A stretch of 64,000 bases of DNA from UBA721 sp002705165 (GTDB lineage Bacteria; Planctomycetota; Planctomycetia; Pirellulales; Pirellulaceae), in assembly GCA_045565995.1 (NCBI GenBank), contig JBJLEF010000002.1, forward strand, positions 310,001 through 374,000, read 5' to 3'. Every line of letters starts with the position of its first letter. Position 1 is the stretch's first letter. The translations under genes and the position numbers were made by a program. The notes under the pieces are model-generated. The model was given only the letters and a program-made list of their open reading frames with translations. It made no database searches and was not told the DNA's origin. This document shows positions 1 through 8,356 of the stretch, piece after piece.

Positions 1-1
1 C

Positions 2-934
2 GGCATTTTGCCGGATAGAAACTACGACCAGCAGGGAGTCCTCGTCCGTCATGTTTATCCGAATAGCGCGGCAGAACAAGCAGGCCTAAAATCAGGCGAT
101 ATCATTTCCCGGCTAAACGAAACCCCCCTCAAGGATCACAATCAACTTCGTGTCGAACTTGCCAATTTTGAACCTTCTGAAGAGGTGCAGCTCCACTACA
201 GTCGAGGCGGTCAGGTCACACCGATCAATATCTTGTTAGCTCCAATTACATCGGAACTACCGGTCATCCAGGCACACCCTCTACCAGCCGCACCGGCGCC
301 TGCCAATAACCTGGCCACAGGTTTGGTCGAAATCAAGCTACCTGAAGAAGCTAATGATTGTCATGCCATTATCCCAGCAAATTATCGTGCCGATGTACCG
401 CATGGACTGGTCGTATGGTTACATGCTCCTGGAGATGTGAACGACGATATCCTGAAACAGCAATGGGCAACGTTGGCAGCCAAATACCACTTGATTGTAC
501 TGGCACCTAAAGCGGCAGATGATAACAGATGGCAACCAACAGAAATTGAGTTCATTCGTAAGACCATGGACAATATCATCAATACCTACAACGTCGACCG
601 CAATCGTATCGTCTCATTCGGTCGGCAGGCCGGGGGAGCAATGTCACTCATCCTCGGGTTCTCTCAAAGAGACTTGGTACGGGGTGTCATTCCTGTCGAC
701 GCCCCCTTCCCGTTGCGGGCAGGGATTTCGCCTAATGACCCGGCGGAACGTCTGGCTGTCCATGCCATTCTTGTCAAAGGTTCACCAGTAAGCAGAGCTG
801 TTGGCAATGCGATCAAGGCATTAGAAGCAGCTAAATATCCTGTCAGCCGAACAGAATTGGAAAGCCCGGGGAAAATCACTGACGAATTACGAGAAAGTCT
901 GACTCAGTGGATCGATTCCCTCGATCGAATTTAG
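2..934 (+). CDS. PDZ protein with degenerate esterase-like domain (5' partial)
   Basis: The reading frame is open to the left edge, so the true N-terminus lies outside the window; the TTG at 8 is not a convincing start. The visible part opens with a PDZ domain (GVLVRHVYPNSAAEQAGLKS, then GDIISRLN), as in HtrA/DegP-type periplasmic proteases or chaperones. A proline/alanine linker follows at about residues 85-100, then an alpha/beta-hydrolase-like domain (VVWLHAPG, then a nucleophile-elbow region). Where an esterase would have G-x-S-x-G this protein has GRQAG (nt 620-634), and I see no clear catalytic His near the C-terminus, so the domain is probably not an active esterase. A trypsin-like domain upstream is likely from the architecture but cannot be seen. 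Confidence 0.75.
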   Translation, partial: GILPDRNYDQQGVLVRHVYPNSAAEQAGLKSGDIISRLNETPLKDHNQLRVELANFEPSEEVQLHYSRGGQVTPINILLAPITSELPVIQAHPLPAAPAPANNLATGLVEIKLPEEANDCHAIIPANYRADVPHGLVVWLHAPGDVNDDILKQQWATLAAKYHLIVLAPKAADDNRWQPTEIEFIRKTMDNIINTYNVDRNRIVSFGRQAGGAMSLILGFSQRDLVRGVIPVDAPFPLRAGISPNDPAERLAVHAILVKGSPVSRAVGNAIKALEAAKYPVSRTELESPGKITDELRESLTQWIDSLDRI

Positions 935-1053
935 TTGCTCAACTACTTTGCTACTCGCGTTTCGGTATAATGCGAACTTACGTTGAGACGAATAACATCC
1001 CAGTTAAACATTCTTCCCATCCCGAAGTCTAAAGCGCCCTAAGGAGATTCACC

Positions 1054-1896
1054 ATGGAAAAGTGGCCTATCGGAGTTTTTACAAGTATTGATGCTGGATT
1101 AGGTGTAAAAATCGAAGTTGCTCATGACCTGGGTGTGCCAACCATTCAGCTACACGCACCAGCCAAAGAAACTCGCACACCAGAGAACGCTGAGAAATTT
1201 CTCGCACAGCTTGAGGAGCTGGGAATCACGTTGACGGCCGTATTTGGTGGTTTCGAAGGTGAGAGCTACGCTGACATCCCCACTGTTGTTGACAGCGTCG
1301 GCCTGGTTCCTCCCGGCACACGGGAAGCCCGAGTGCAGGAGATGAAAGAGATCGCTAATTTTGCCCGTTTGCTGAAGTGTGACGTCGTTGCTTTGCATCT
1401 GGGCTTCATTCCTCACGACAATACGGATCCACTCTATCAAGAAATCGTATCGGTTACACAGGATCTGCTAGATCACTGCCAAGGCAATCATCAGTCCCTC
1501 CATCTAGAAACAGGACAGGAAACAGCTGAAGGGCTTCTTCAATTCATCAGCGACGTTGGACGTGACAATCTTTTTGTTAACTTCGATCCGGCCAACATGA
1601 TCCTTTACGGAACTGGCGAACCTATCGAAGCGTTGCAAAAAGTGGGAGCCTATGTAAAGAGTATTCACTGTAAGGATGGTACCTGGTCGGAAAAGCCTGG
1701 CGTCGAGTGGGGAGCCGAAGTTCCGCTCGGAGAAGGGGATGTCGGGATGGAAAACTACCTACGAACCTTGGATGATCTGGGTTACACCGGCCCACTCACC
1801 ATCGAACGAGAAATCCCTCAGGAGCCCGAACGTCAAAAAGAAGAAATTGGACATGCGGTCAAGTTACTTACCGAACTGAAAAGCAAAATCGGTTAA
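1054..1896 (+). CDS. Sugar phosphate isomerase/epimerase-like TIM barrel
   Basis: This 280-residue protein has the look of the xylose isomerase-like TIM-barrel family (AP endonuclease 2 fold). Probable metal ligands are visible in order: Glu in HLETGQET, Asp in NFDPANMILYG, His in SIHCKDGTW and Glu in LTIEREI near the C-terminus. Family members isomerise or epimerise sugars, inositols or hydroxypyruvate; the substrate cannot be read from sequence. The ATG follows an AAGGAG ribosome binding site. There is no signal peptide, so it is cytoplasmic. A small membrane protein starts 21 bp downstream and may be co-transcribed. Confidence 0.85.
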   Translation: MEKWPIGVFTSIDAGLGVKIEVAHDLGVPTIQLHAPAKETRTPENAEKFLAQLEELGITLTAVFGGFEGESYADIPTVVDSVGLVPPGTREARVQEMKEIANFARLLKCDVVALHLGFIPHDNTDPLYQEIVSVTQDLLDHCQGNHQSLHLETGQETAEGLLQFISDVGRDNLFVNFDPANMILYGTGEPIEALQKVGAYVKSIHCKDGTWSEKPGVEWGAEVPLGEGDVGMENYLRTLDDLGYTGPLTIEREIPQEPERQKEEIGHAVKLLTELKSKIG

Positions 1897-1917
1897 CACT
1901 GAAGCTATTGCACCAAA

Positions 1918-2265
1918 ATGGATACAAAAAAACGCTGCACGCTTGTCCTTTGTCTGTTGATGGCAATCTGTGCAGGTCTTTGGTTTTCCGGAAATGAAAA
2001 TTTGAGGGAAGGCGCACTCCAGATACTACTCAGAGTCACTATCTTTTTTGCTGTCTTTCGCTTGGCCTACGATGATCTGATCAAAGTGCTGAGGCATCTA
2101 CGAGGCCCCACTGGAATTTTAGTTGGAATTGCATTAGCCTTCGCCATTATCAACGGGCCCTCTGTGCGAGTGGTCTTACCTTTGATCGGCGGCGTGTTAG
2201 TCGTTTTGGGAATTACGAACACTTTGCGGCGAAGCTATCAGCAGGATACCTACAAGCCGAACTGA
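1918..2265 (+). CDS. Small hypothetical membrane protein
   Basis: A 115-residue protein that I do not recognise. It has about three to four hydrophobic segments: near residues 6-24 (TLVLCLLMAICAGLWF), 34-48 (ILLRVTIFFAVFRLAY), 66-80 (GILVGIALAFAIING) and 84-100 (VVLPLIGGVLVVLGI). The C-terminus is short and basic. It starts 21 bp after the sugar isomerase-like gene on the same strand, which suggests one transcript, and it converges on the oxidoreductase gene. It is probably an inner-membrane protein; no catalytic motif is visible. Confidence 0.7.
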   Translation: MDTKKRCTLVLCLLMAICAGLWFSGNENLREGALQILLRVTIFFAVFRLAYDDLIKVLRHLRGPTGILVGIALAFAIINGPSVRVVLPLIGGVLVVLGITNTLRRSYQQDTYKPN

Positions 2266-2358
2266 TCCAAACGACAACGTAGCAAACAGCCTGCGGCGCC
2301 CGCATCGCCAACGAGAGCACCGCAGATTGTGATAGAGAGGCCTTGGGAAGGACGGTGA

Positions 2359-4155
2359 TTAAGTGGTTTTTACTAATCTCGCCCGAGTTTCTTTGAGATC
2401 TGAACCATCTGGTGTTTCATCGCTGTCGATATCGTACCAGCTATCTTCAAACTTAATGTAACCTCCGCCACCTTTGGCACCGTTGCGAATAGCGACGTTA
2501 GTCGTAAGAGCAATTACAGCATCACTCAATGCAATCTTAGGTTCGCATCGCGGCTTATTTTCAGGACTTGGATTTCGAATACAGTAAGCCCAGTGCTCAA
2601 TCTCTTCCGTGTAACCACGACTGACAGGGCCCGTCTGAGCAGCCTGAGCAACCGGTGCGGCTTCTCCGCTCGCCTGGGTATCCATCGTCGGACCGCCCTG
2701 ACCTTCTTTGACACCAACCTTAGTAGTGGTATTTGAGCCTTTATAAAGCATGACTTCATATTCGCGTTCAAGAACCAGAGTCCCCTTGGTGCCCATGACC
2801 ACTTCACCATAGCCCCCGTATCCATTGCCATTGATGGACGAGTAGGTGACGACGATCTTCTTGTTATCATTTTCGATATATCCCGGAACAGCTCCTTTAC
2901 CAGCACCCGTCCCCGGATCGGCGTATCCAACATCGAAAGCATCTTCATATCCCGGCGCCGGAAACTCGACTGTGCAATAAACATGGTCTTCAACCTGCCG
3001 GTCTTCACCGAAGATATGACGTCCACCCACAGCATGCACACTTAGCGGCTGAGCTTTCTTGCCGTCCTGTCGAAGGGCACTACAGAAGATACCGGCAGCA
3101 TCCATTTGATGGCTACCGAGTTCAGCCATTAAGCCGCCCCCGGTCCGTTCCCATAATCGCCAGCGGCAAAGTTCTTCGAGTGCCGAGCGACTATGACCAG
3201 CAGGCAATTCGAAATCCTGAAAACCATGCCGAAGAGCCCGTTCCTGCCCTCCGCTTTTGTCGCTATCCCAGGCGATATACTGAGCCAGTTTCCCTTCCAG
3301 CATTTGTTTTGCAACAGGATCCTTCTCTGCTTTTACCTGACGTTCAAGAGACTTGATCCCATTAGCAATCTTATCGAACCGATCCTTTTCCTGGCCTCCA
3401 ATTGGAATTTCCCCCCCCGGCAATGGCATCTGCCAACTGTCGCGGCCCGGCAGGTTCCCTCGGTGCCATTGAGCGCGAATATGATGCAATTCCCCGAGCG
3501 CTCCCCATTTGATGAGATTCACGGCGTTGTCATAAAGTACGCTGTAATGACGCTGGTGACCAGTCGCCAGATAAAGGTTTTTCTCTTTGGCAATCCGCCC
3601 CATGAGCTTACATTCAGCTACCGTCTTGGCCATCAACTTCTCAGTCAGAACGTGTTTTCCGGCCAACATAGCGTCGATCGCAACTTGGGCATGCAGGTGC
3701 AGAGGAACGGCAATAATCACAGCTTCGATTTCCGGATCTGCAAGCAATTCAGCATAGCCATCCTTATAGACGTTTACGTGCTGCCTTGCTTCCGCTTCCG
3801 TTTTCCAATTATATTTCCGCATTAAACCTGGACGAGCCGCCATTGCAGCCGGGCTGGCGTAGTCGCCATGAAACGCTCGGTGAATGTTAAAGTCCCGTAG
3901 GTCACTAATAGCCACTACCTGACAGTATGCCGGATTCAATGCTCCAATGAGCACGCTTCCTTCATCTCCTGTACCAATAACGCCGATTCGAACCGGGTCA
4001 TCGACCGTGGAGTAACCAAAGTAGGCTGCTCCCAACCCACCTCCGGAGACCAAACCTCCGGCTGCCACAGACTTAAGAAAATCACGGCGACGAACGCCAA
4101 TAGCGTCAAAGTAATTACCGCGTCCTACTTCCTTTTCTTCGGGAGTCAGGTTCAT
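2359..4155 (-). CDS. Tat-exported Gfo/Idh/MocA family oxidoreductase
   Basis: This 598-residue protein starts with a twin-arginine signal (RRRDFLKSVAAGG, residues about 23-35), followed by a Rossmann nucleotide-binding domain (VRIGVIGTGDEGSVL) and the family motif VLTEKLMAKTVAECK, whose Glu-Lys pair is typical of Gfo/Idh/MocA dehydrogenases. It is longer than the usual 350-400 residues, mainly through insertions in the C-terminal half, as often seen in planctomycete paralogs. It probably oxidises or reduces a sugar or inositol derivative with a bound NAD(P), outside the cytoplasmic membrane. The DoxX-like gene ends 26 bp upstream on the same strand, so the two probably form an operon. The substrate is unknown. 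Confidence 0.88.
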   Translation of the reverse strand: MNLTPEEKEVGRGNYFDAIGVRRRDFLKSVAAGGLVSGGGLGAAYFGYSTVDDPVRIGVIGTGDEGSVLIGALNPAYCQVVAISDLRDFNIHRAFHGDYASPAAMAARPGLMRKYNWKTEAEARQHVNVYKDGYAELLADPEIEAVIIAVPLHLHAQVAIDAMLAGKHVLTEKLMAKTVAECKLMGRIAKEKNLYLATGHQRHYSVLYDNAVNLIKWGALGELHHIRAQWHRGNLPGRDSWQMPLPGGEIPIGGQEKDRFDKIANGIKSLERQVKAEKDPVAKQMLEGKLAQYIAWDSDKSGGQERALRHGFQDFELPAGHSRSALEELCRWRLWERTGGGLMAELGSHQMDAAGIFCSALRQDGKKAQPLSVHAVGGRHIFGEDRQVEDHVYCTVEFPAPGYEDAFDVGYADPGTGAGKGAVPGYIENDNKKIVVTYSSINGNGYGGYGEVVMGTKGTLVLEREYEVMLYKGSNTTTKVGVKEGQGGPTMDTQASGEAAPVAQAAQTGPVSRGYTEEIEHWAYCIRNPSPENKPRCEPKIALSDAVIALTTNVAIRNGAKGGGGYIKFEDSWYDIDSDETPDGSDLKETRARLVKTT

Positions 4156-4181
4156 AGCATGCGTTCCTTATTTATTTATTC

Positions 4182-5117
4182 TTATGCTGACTGCTCGGTT
4201 TTTCCGCAGCAGCGTTTGCAATAGTGATTGATAATAGAATCAAGGGAAAGATACTTACCACCGCCTGCAAATGCAACGACAAGCAAGGCAAACATTTCAA
4301 TCGATTGATAATAGACTGGTTGAGCACCAACAGCGCCCGGAAACTGTGTTAAGCAAACCGTCAACAAGAATCCAGCCGTGGCGATTGCAGCAATCGGGGT
4401 ACAGAAACCAACCAGCAGAGCTAGCCCACAAAGTAAATCAAACCAAGGTATAAATTTGTCAATCTGGGAAGAGGAAATAGCCGGTCCATTCAATTCCCCC
4501 AATTTCAGCACTTCTCCTGCGCCAAAACTATTCAAATCTTTTTCAACACCAGCCCAAATCATGTCGATCGAACTGAGATAGCCAGCCCGAGTGGAGCTGA
4601 CCTCAGCTTCCAGTTTTGCGCCTTGGCCTTGGAGGCTCTCAACACCTGTCATGTCGTTACGTGACAATTGCTCTTCACGTCGCTCCATCTGACGAAAAAA
4701 TTCGATCATCTCTATATGGTTAGCCACAAAGAAGGCGTCTAACTGAGCGGATCGCACTTTAAGTAGCTCAACCGCTTTTCGCTTCGTGTTATCGTTGTAA
4801 CTATGAAATGATGCGACATCATCTAAATACGAGTTCCAGAATTCTTTGACGGAACTGGTATCGTAGCTAGGGGCACTCCAGCCAGTCGTCTGATTCGAAG
4901 GAACATAGCAGAGACGGGTTTTCCCGTCAGCATCCCACAACATTCCCTGAAACGAATCTGCCAGAGGGCCCTTGGCAGATGACAGGAACCAGGAAGAGGA
5001 AAAACCATCCTGCATTTTAGATGAACCTTCTTTGTAGAAGTGCCAACCTAAGGCAAGACGCAGGCAAACTAAGACGATAATCGCTATAGTCCCCAGCTGT
5101 TTCGATGAAGCACTCAG
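4182..5117 (-). CDS. DoxX-like membrane protein with large extracytoplasmic insert, CTG start
   Basis: Starting at the first ATG (5015) gives 277 residues but drops the first transmembrane helix. The same frame stays open upstream and encodes TIAIIVLVCLRLALGWHFYK, a typical DoxX first helix. Between the upstream in-frame stop (5142-5144) and that helix there is no ATG, GTG or TTG, but a CTG at 5117 lies 7 nt after a perfect AAGGAG. I therefore place the start there (311 residues). After helix 1 there is a hydrophilic region of roughly 150-180 residues, then three helices (about residues 220-300) with the DoxX pattern WFDLLCGLALLVGFCTPIAA. It is probably a membrane partner of the downstream Tat-exported oxidoreductase. 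A redox (quinone) role is known for DoxD/DoxX relatives, but is only inferred here. Confidence 0.8.
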   Translation of the reverse strand: MSASSKQLGTIAIIVLVCLRLALGWHFYKEGSSKMQDGFSSSWFLSSAKGPLADSFQGMLWDADGKTRLCYVPSNQTTGWSAPSYDTSSVKEFWNSYLDDVASFHSYNDNTKRKAVELLKVRSAQLDAFFVANHIEMIEFFRQMERREEQLSRNDMTGVESLQGQGAKLEAEVSSTRAGYLSSIDMIWAGVEKDLNSFGAGEVLKLGELNGPAISSSQIDKFIPWFDLLCGLALLVGFCTPIAAIATAGFLLTVCLTQFPGAVGAQPVYYQSIEMFALLVVAFAGGGKYLSLDSIINHYCKRCCGKTEQSA

Positions 5118-5124
5118 TGGTCTG

Positions 5125-5130
5125 CTCCTT
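5125..5130 (-). promoter_or_regulatory. Ribosome binding site that sets a CTG start
   Basis: The minus strand reads AAGGAG here, then seven bases (CAGACCA), then CTG at 5117-5115. This is optimal Shine-Dalgarno spacing for the CTG and supports it as initiator of the DoxX-like protein; the ATG at 5015 has no comparable site. Confidence 0.7.
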
Positions 5131-5336
5131 GTTGTATTTCTTTAAACCAATACAGGTTATCCGCATTGTGTTGTCGCAAAAACTTTATACTCTTATTATT
5201 CTAGAAAAGAGGTGTTTAGCCAACCGGCTTAATTTGCATATCGGCCATTTCAATCCGCGATTTATACAGTATTTCCAACTCCACTCAACAGAATGACAAA
5301 TATGTCATTTCAACAACCTATTAAAATTTAGAAACC

Positions 5337-6314
5337 ATGAAAAAACGTGTTGTACTTTGCTTTCCGGTCACCCATGAACAAGTCGCCGAATTGGACGCCT
5401 GTAGTGATGACATTGAAGTTGTAAACGCAGGACAAACCGGAATAGCCCATGAAATCCTGAACGCTGATATCTTCGTAGGCCATGCTAAAGTACCTGTTCC
5501 GTGGAATCAGGTAGTCCGTCAAGGACGCCTCAAGTGGATTCAGTCTTCCGCGGCGGGACTCGACCATTGCCTCCAACCGGAAGTTATCGATTCTGACATT
5601 CTGGTCTCCAGTGTTTCCGGTTTATTTGCCAATCAGGTGGCTGAGCAAACGATGGCATTGCTATTCGGTGTTTACCGAAGTTCCCTGACGTTTTTTCGCG
5701 CCTCTGAAAAGCGGGAATTCGTCCGACGACCAACACTGGATTTTCACGGCCAAACGGTCGGGATCATTGGATTCGGCGGCAATGGAAGACGAATTGCCGA
5801 GGTGCTGGCTCCATGGGGTAATCGCATTCTGGCCACGGATAAGTATCCCTGGGACAAGCCTGACTACGTTGAAAGACTCATCGCAGCGGACAAACTGAAT
5901 CGAATTTTACCTGAAATCGACTGTATGATCCTATCCGTACCCCTCAATGACGAAACACGCGGAATGATTAATCGGGAAGCCCTATCTAAAATGAAAGCCG
6001 GTAGTGTCATTATCAATGTGGCTCGGGGGCCAGTCGTCAAAGAGGCCGATCTAATCGACGCATTGAGTTCAGGGCACCTAGGCGGGGCAGGTTTAGATGT
6101 CGTCGAAGTTGAACCTCTTCATCCGACAAGCCCACTTTGGACGATGGATAATGTCGTTATCAGTCCTCATGTTGGGGCCCAATCTAAATATCGTGTTCCA
6201 GATACCATTCGCTTCGTAGCTGCGAACATCCAGCGATATCTTCGTGGGGAAGAACCTCTCAATGTGGTTGACAAACATCTGGGCTATCCTGCAAGGAAAA
6301 AACCCTGTGTCTAA
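5337..6314 (+). CDS. D-2-hydroxyacid dehydrogenase
   Basis: A 325-residue NAD-dependent dehydrogenase of the D-isomer 2-hydroxyacid family (glycerate, lactate and phosphoglycerate dehydrogenase relatives). The Rossmann dinucleotide motif is VGIIGFGGNGRRIAEVL near residue 140. Catalytic residues are visible: Arg in INVARGPVV, Glu in LDVVEVEPL and His in ISPHVGAQ. It is likely to reduce 2-keto acids to D-2-hydroxyacids or the reverse in the cytoplasm; the substrate is not readable. It is transcribed alone, with a 219 bp gap to the DoxX-like gene read the other way. I see no strong ribosome binding site before the ATG. Confidence 0.9.
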   Translation: MKKRVVLCFPVTHEQVAELDACSDDIEVVNAGQTGIAHEILNADIFVGHAKVPVPWNQVVRQGRLKWIQSSAAGLDHCLQPEVIDSDILVSSVSGLFANQVAEQTMALLFGVYRSSLTFFRASEKREFVRRPTLDFHGQTVGIIGFGGNGRRIAEVLAPWGNRILATDKYPWDKPDYVERLIAADKLNRILPEIDCMILSVPLNDETRGMINREALSKMKAGSVIINVARGPVVKEADLIDALSSGHLGGAGLDVVEVEPLHPTSPLWTMDNVVISPHVGAQSKYRVPDTIRFVAANIQRYLRGEEPLNVVDKHLGYPARKKPCV

Positions 6315-6437
6315 CCTCATTAATATTCCATGAATAGCCTTGCCGTAATTGCTAAAAACCGTAACCATAACCGTTAGAGTGTCTTACTGCATCAGCGAGC
6401 CCCCGATTTGACACCCTTTAGTGGTCTAAGCAATTTA

Positions 6438-7619
6438 ATGAGCGAACCTCAAATCGACGAAGCTGAAGCAATCGAGCGGCTAACCGTGACCATTACAGAA
6501 GCTCCTAACGATCAAACACTAACTTTTGATCTCGGCCCACAAGCCTCGCTGCAATCTGACAACGAACTTGTAGAGCAGTACCACAATTTCCTGGGTGACC
6601 AACGACTTAGCTGGACGACTCATCACCGGCTAACACGCTTACTAGGTGCCGGTGGGCAGGGAAAAGTATATCTTTCTGAGCGCCGTGGAGCAGACGACTT
6701 CACAGTACCTATTGCCGTGAAAGTTTTTTCGCCCGAGCAATTCGCCAATGAAGCTGGTTACGTCGAGACAATGAAACGTCACGCCAGCGTGGCAATGCAA
6801 ATCGCTCAGATCCAACATGACAACCTGCTAGATGTCCACAACTTCGTTGACCGTAACCGCATTCGCATGCTGGTGATGGAGTGGATTGATGGACTTGATT
6901 TGCGAATGCTCCTCAGTAAAGAACGCATGTTACGTTTACAGAAGCAGGTTTCTAAGAAACGATGGGATCGTATCAACGATCACATCTTAACCACAACTCA
7001 AGACCAGCCGCGATTCCGCTCCGGCGCTGCCGTCGCAATTATCCGGGAATGCCTCAGTGCTCTCGAAGCTTTACATCGTCACGGAATCGTTCATGGGGAC
7101 ATCAAACCGGGAAACATCATGATCAAGCGAAGCGGGGCTTCGAAAATTATTGATATTGGCTCGGCTTTTTCCATCGATTCGCCTCCTCCGCATCGTACCT
7201 GCACGCCCGCCTATGCGGCCCCGGAAGTACTTAAAGGCGAAATGGCATGCCCACTTAGTGACCTAGCTAGTCTCGGCTACGTATTAATCGAGCTCATTTC
7301 CGGACGAAATCCTTTTGCCGGAAAACGAACCTATCATGAAATGGTTCAAGCGAAGCATGATCTGCCAGATCAACTGGAGGAGATACTTCCTCCCAAACTC
7401 GGGAACAAAGAATTCCTGATTAACTTTTGTCGTAAGTTAATTGCTGTGGATCCTGCCGATCGTTTCCCCAATGCTGCCGAAGCACACATTAACCAACAGG
7501 GAGCAGCAGACTACCATCGCCAACTCATCATGAATGCTGGTAGCGAGAACATTGAATTCGAGCACGAAATCGGACTTTGGCTTGCCGAAGTCATTCAAGG
7601 TGATGAACACAAGCTGTAA
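6438..7619 (+). CDS. Serine/threonine protein kinase
   Basis: A single-domain eukaryotic-type kinase of 393 residues from the ATG at 6438 (a TTG at 6408 would add ten). Kinase motifs in order: glycine loop LLGAGGQGKVY, lysine in IAVKVF, catalytic loop HGDIKPGNIM, magnesium loop DIGSA and APE motif YAAPEVLKG. The catalytic loop has HGD in place of HRD and the DFG motif is DIG; Asp, Lys and Asn are kept, so activity is expected. An insert of about 30 basic residues (RLQKQVSKKRWDRIND) follows the hinge. There is no transmembrane segment, so it is cytoplasmic. It ends 6 bp from the end of the converging glycosyltransferase gene. Confidence 0.9.
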   Translation: MSEPQIDEAEAIERLTVTITEAPNDQTLTFDLGPQASLQSDNELVEQYHNFLGDQRLSWTTHHRLTRLLGAGGQGKVYLSERRGADDFTVPIAVKVFSPEQFANEAGYVETMKRHASVAMQIAQIQHDNLLDVHNFVDRNRIRMLVMEWIDGLDLRMLLSKERMLRLQKQVSKKRWDRINDHILTTTQDQPRFRSGAAVAIIRECLSALEALHRHGIVHGDIKPGNIMIKRSGASKIIDIGSAFSIDSPPPHRTCTPAYAAPEVLKGEMACPLSDLASLGYVLIELISGRNPFAGKRTYHEMVQAKHDLPDQLEEILPPKLGNKEFLINFCRKLIAVDPADRFPNAAEAHINQQGAADYHRQLIMNAGSENIEFEHEIGLWLAEVIQGDEHKL

Positions 7620-7625
7620 AACACT

Positions 7626-8345
7626 TTACTCACTGTTCTCATGATCCTCGCGATCATGGCGTGGGTACAGCAAGGCTAGTTCTGTGGGTGAGATCCCCTT
7701 CTTTAGTTTTCGTAACAAACCCCAATTCCGAAGGGTTTGACGAACAACACCATTTTGCTGCCATCTTCGGGGGGCAATTTCAATCTTTGAAGAAAGTAAT
7801 TGGGGACGCATGCCGGCTTGCTTCATGCTTTCCGCCAGTAACACATCTTCCATAAATGGCACTGCCTCAAACCCACCCAGATGAAAATATAGGCGCGTCG
7901 ACACACAAATCCCCTGATCACCGTAGGGGCGATTAAACCATTTTACACGCCAGGCATTTCCATACTCCAACAAACGATATTTCAAACCTGCAAGCTGAAT
8001 CCTCTGCCGGAAGCAGGCATACACATCGGATTCCGAATTAGCGAAATCACATAGTTCAGCTAATGCCTCTGTGGACAAGCGGCAATCGGCATGCAGAAAA
8101 CAGAGCAGGGGAGTGGTTGCATTTTCAGCACCCGCATGTTGCTGTATCCCTCTCCCAGGCTGAGAAACAACAACAGTCGCTCCAGCCTGCAATGCTATTT
8201 CCGGACTACCGTCTTCGCTGCCACCATCTACAACCACAACGTGTATTGCACCCGCATTGCAAGCAGACTCGATACAAGCTTTGAGATTTCCAGCCTCGTT
8301 AATCACTGGAATCACCACCGTCACATCACTTGGAGATAAGCACAT
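7626..8345 (-). CDS. Family 2 glycosyltransferase (TIGR04283-like)
   Basis: A 239-residue GT-A fold glycosyltransferase. The start VTVVIPVINEAGNLKACIES, then VVVVDGGSEDGSPEIA and LLCFLHADCRL (the DxD-like metal site is HADC), match the subgroup named selenodomain-associated transferase 2. There is no transmembrane segment. It starts 11 bp after the sigma-54 activator gene on the same strand and is probably co-transcribed with it. Donor and acceptor sugars are unknown; it could also be a nucleotidyltransferase-like relative. Confidence 0.85.
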   Translation of the reverse strand: MCLSPSDVTVVIPVINEAGNLKACIESACNAGAIHVVVVDGGSEDGSPEIALQAGATVVVSQPGRGIQQHAGAENATTPLLCFLHADCRLSTEALAELCDFANSESDVYACFRQRIQLAGLKYRLLEYGNAWRVKWFNRPYGDQGICVSTRLYFHLGGFEAVPFMEDVLLAESMKQAGMRPQLLSSKIEIAPRRWQQNGVVRQTLRNWGLLRKLKKGISPTELALLYPRHDREDHENSE

Positions 8346-8356
8346 AAGACAGAGGG

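Noticed and set aside
3193..3825. Open frame of 210 codons on the plus strand
   Set aside because: It is antisense to the Gfo/Idh/MocA gene, which has a signal peptide, Rossmann motif and good length; the plus frame shows no domain.
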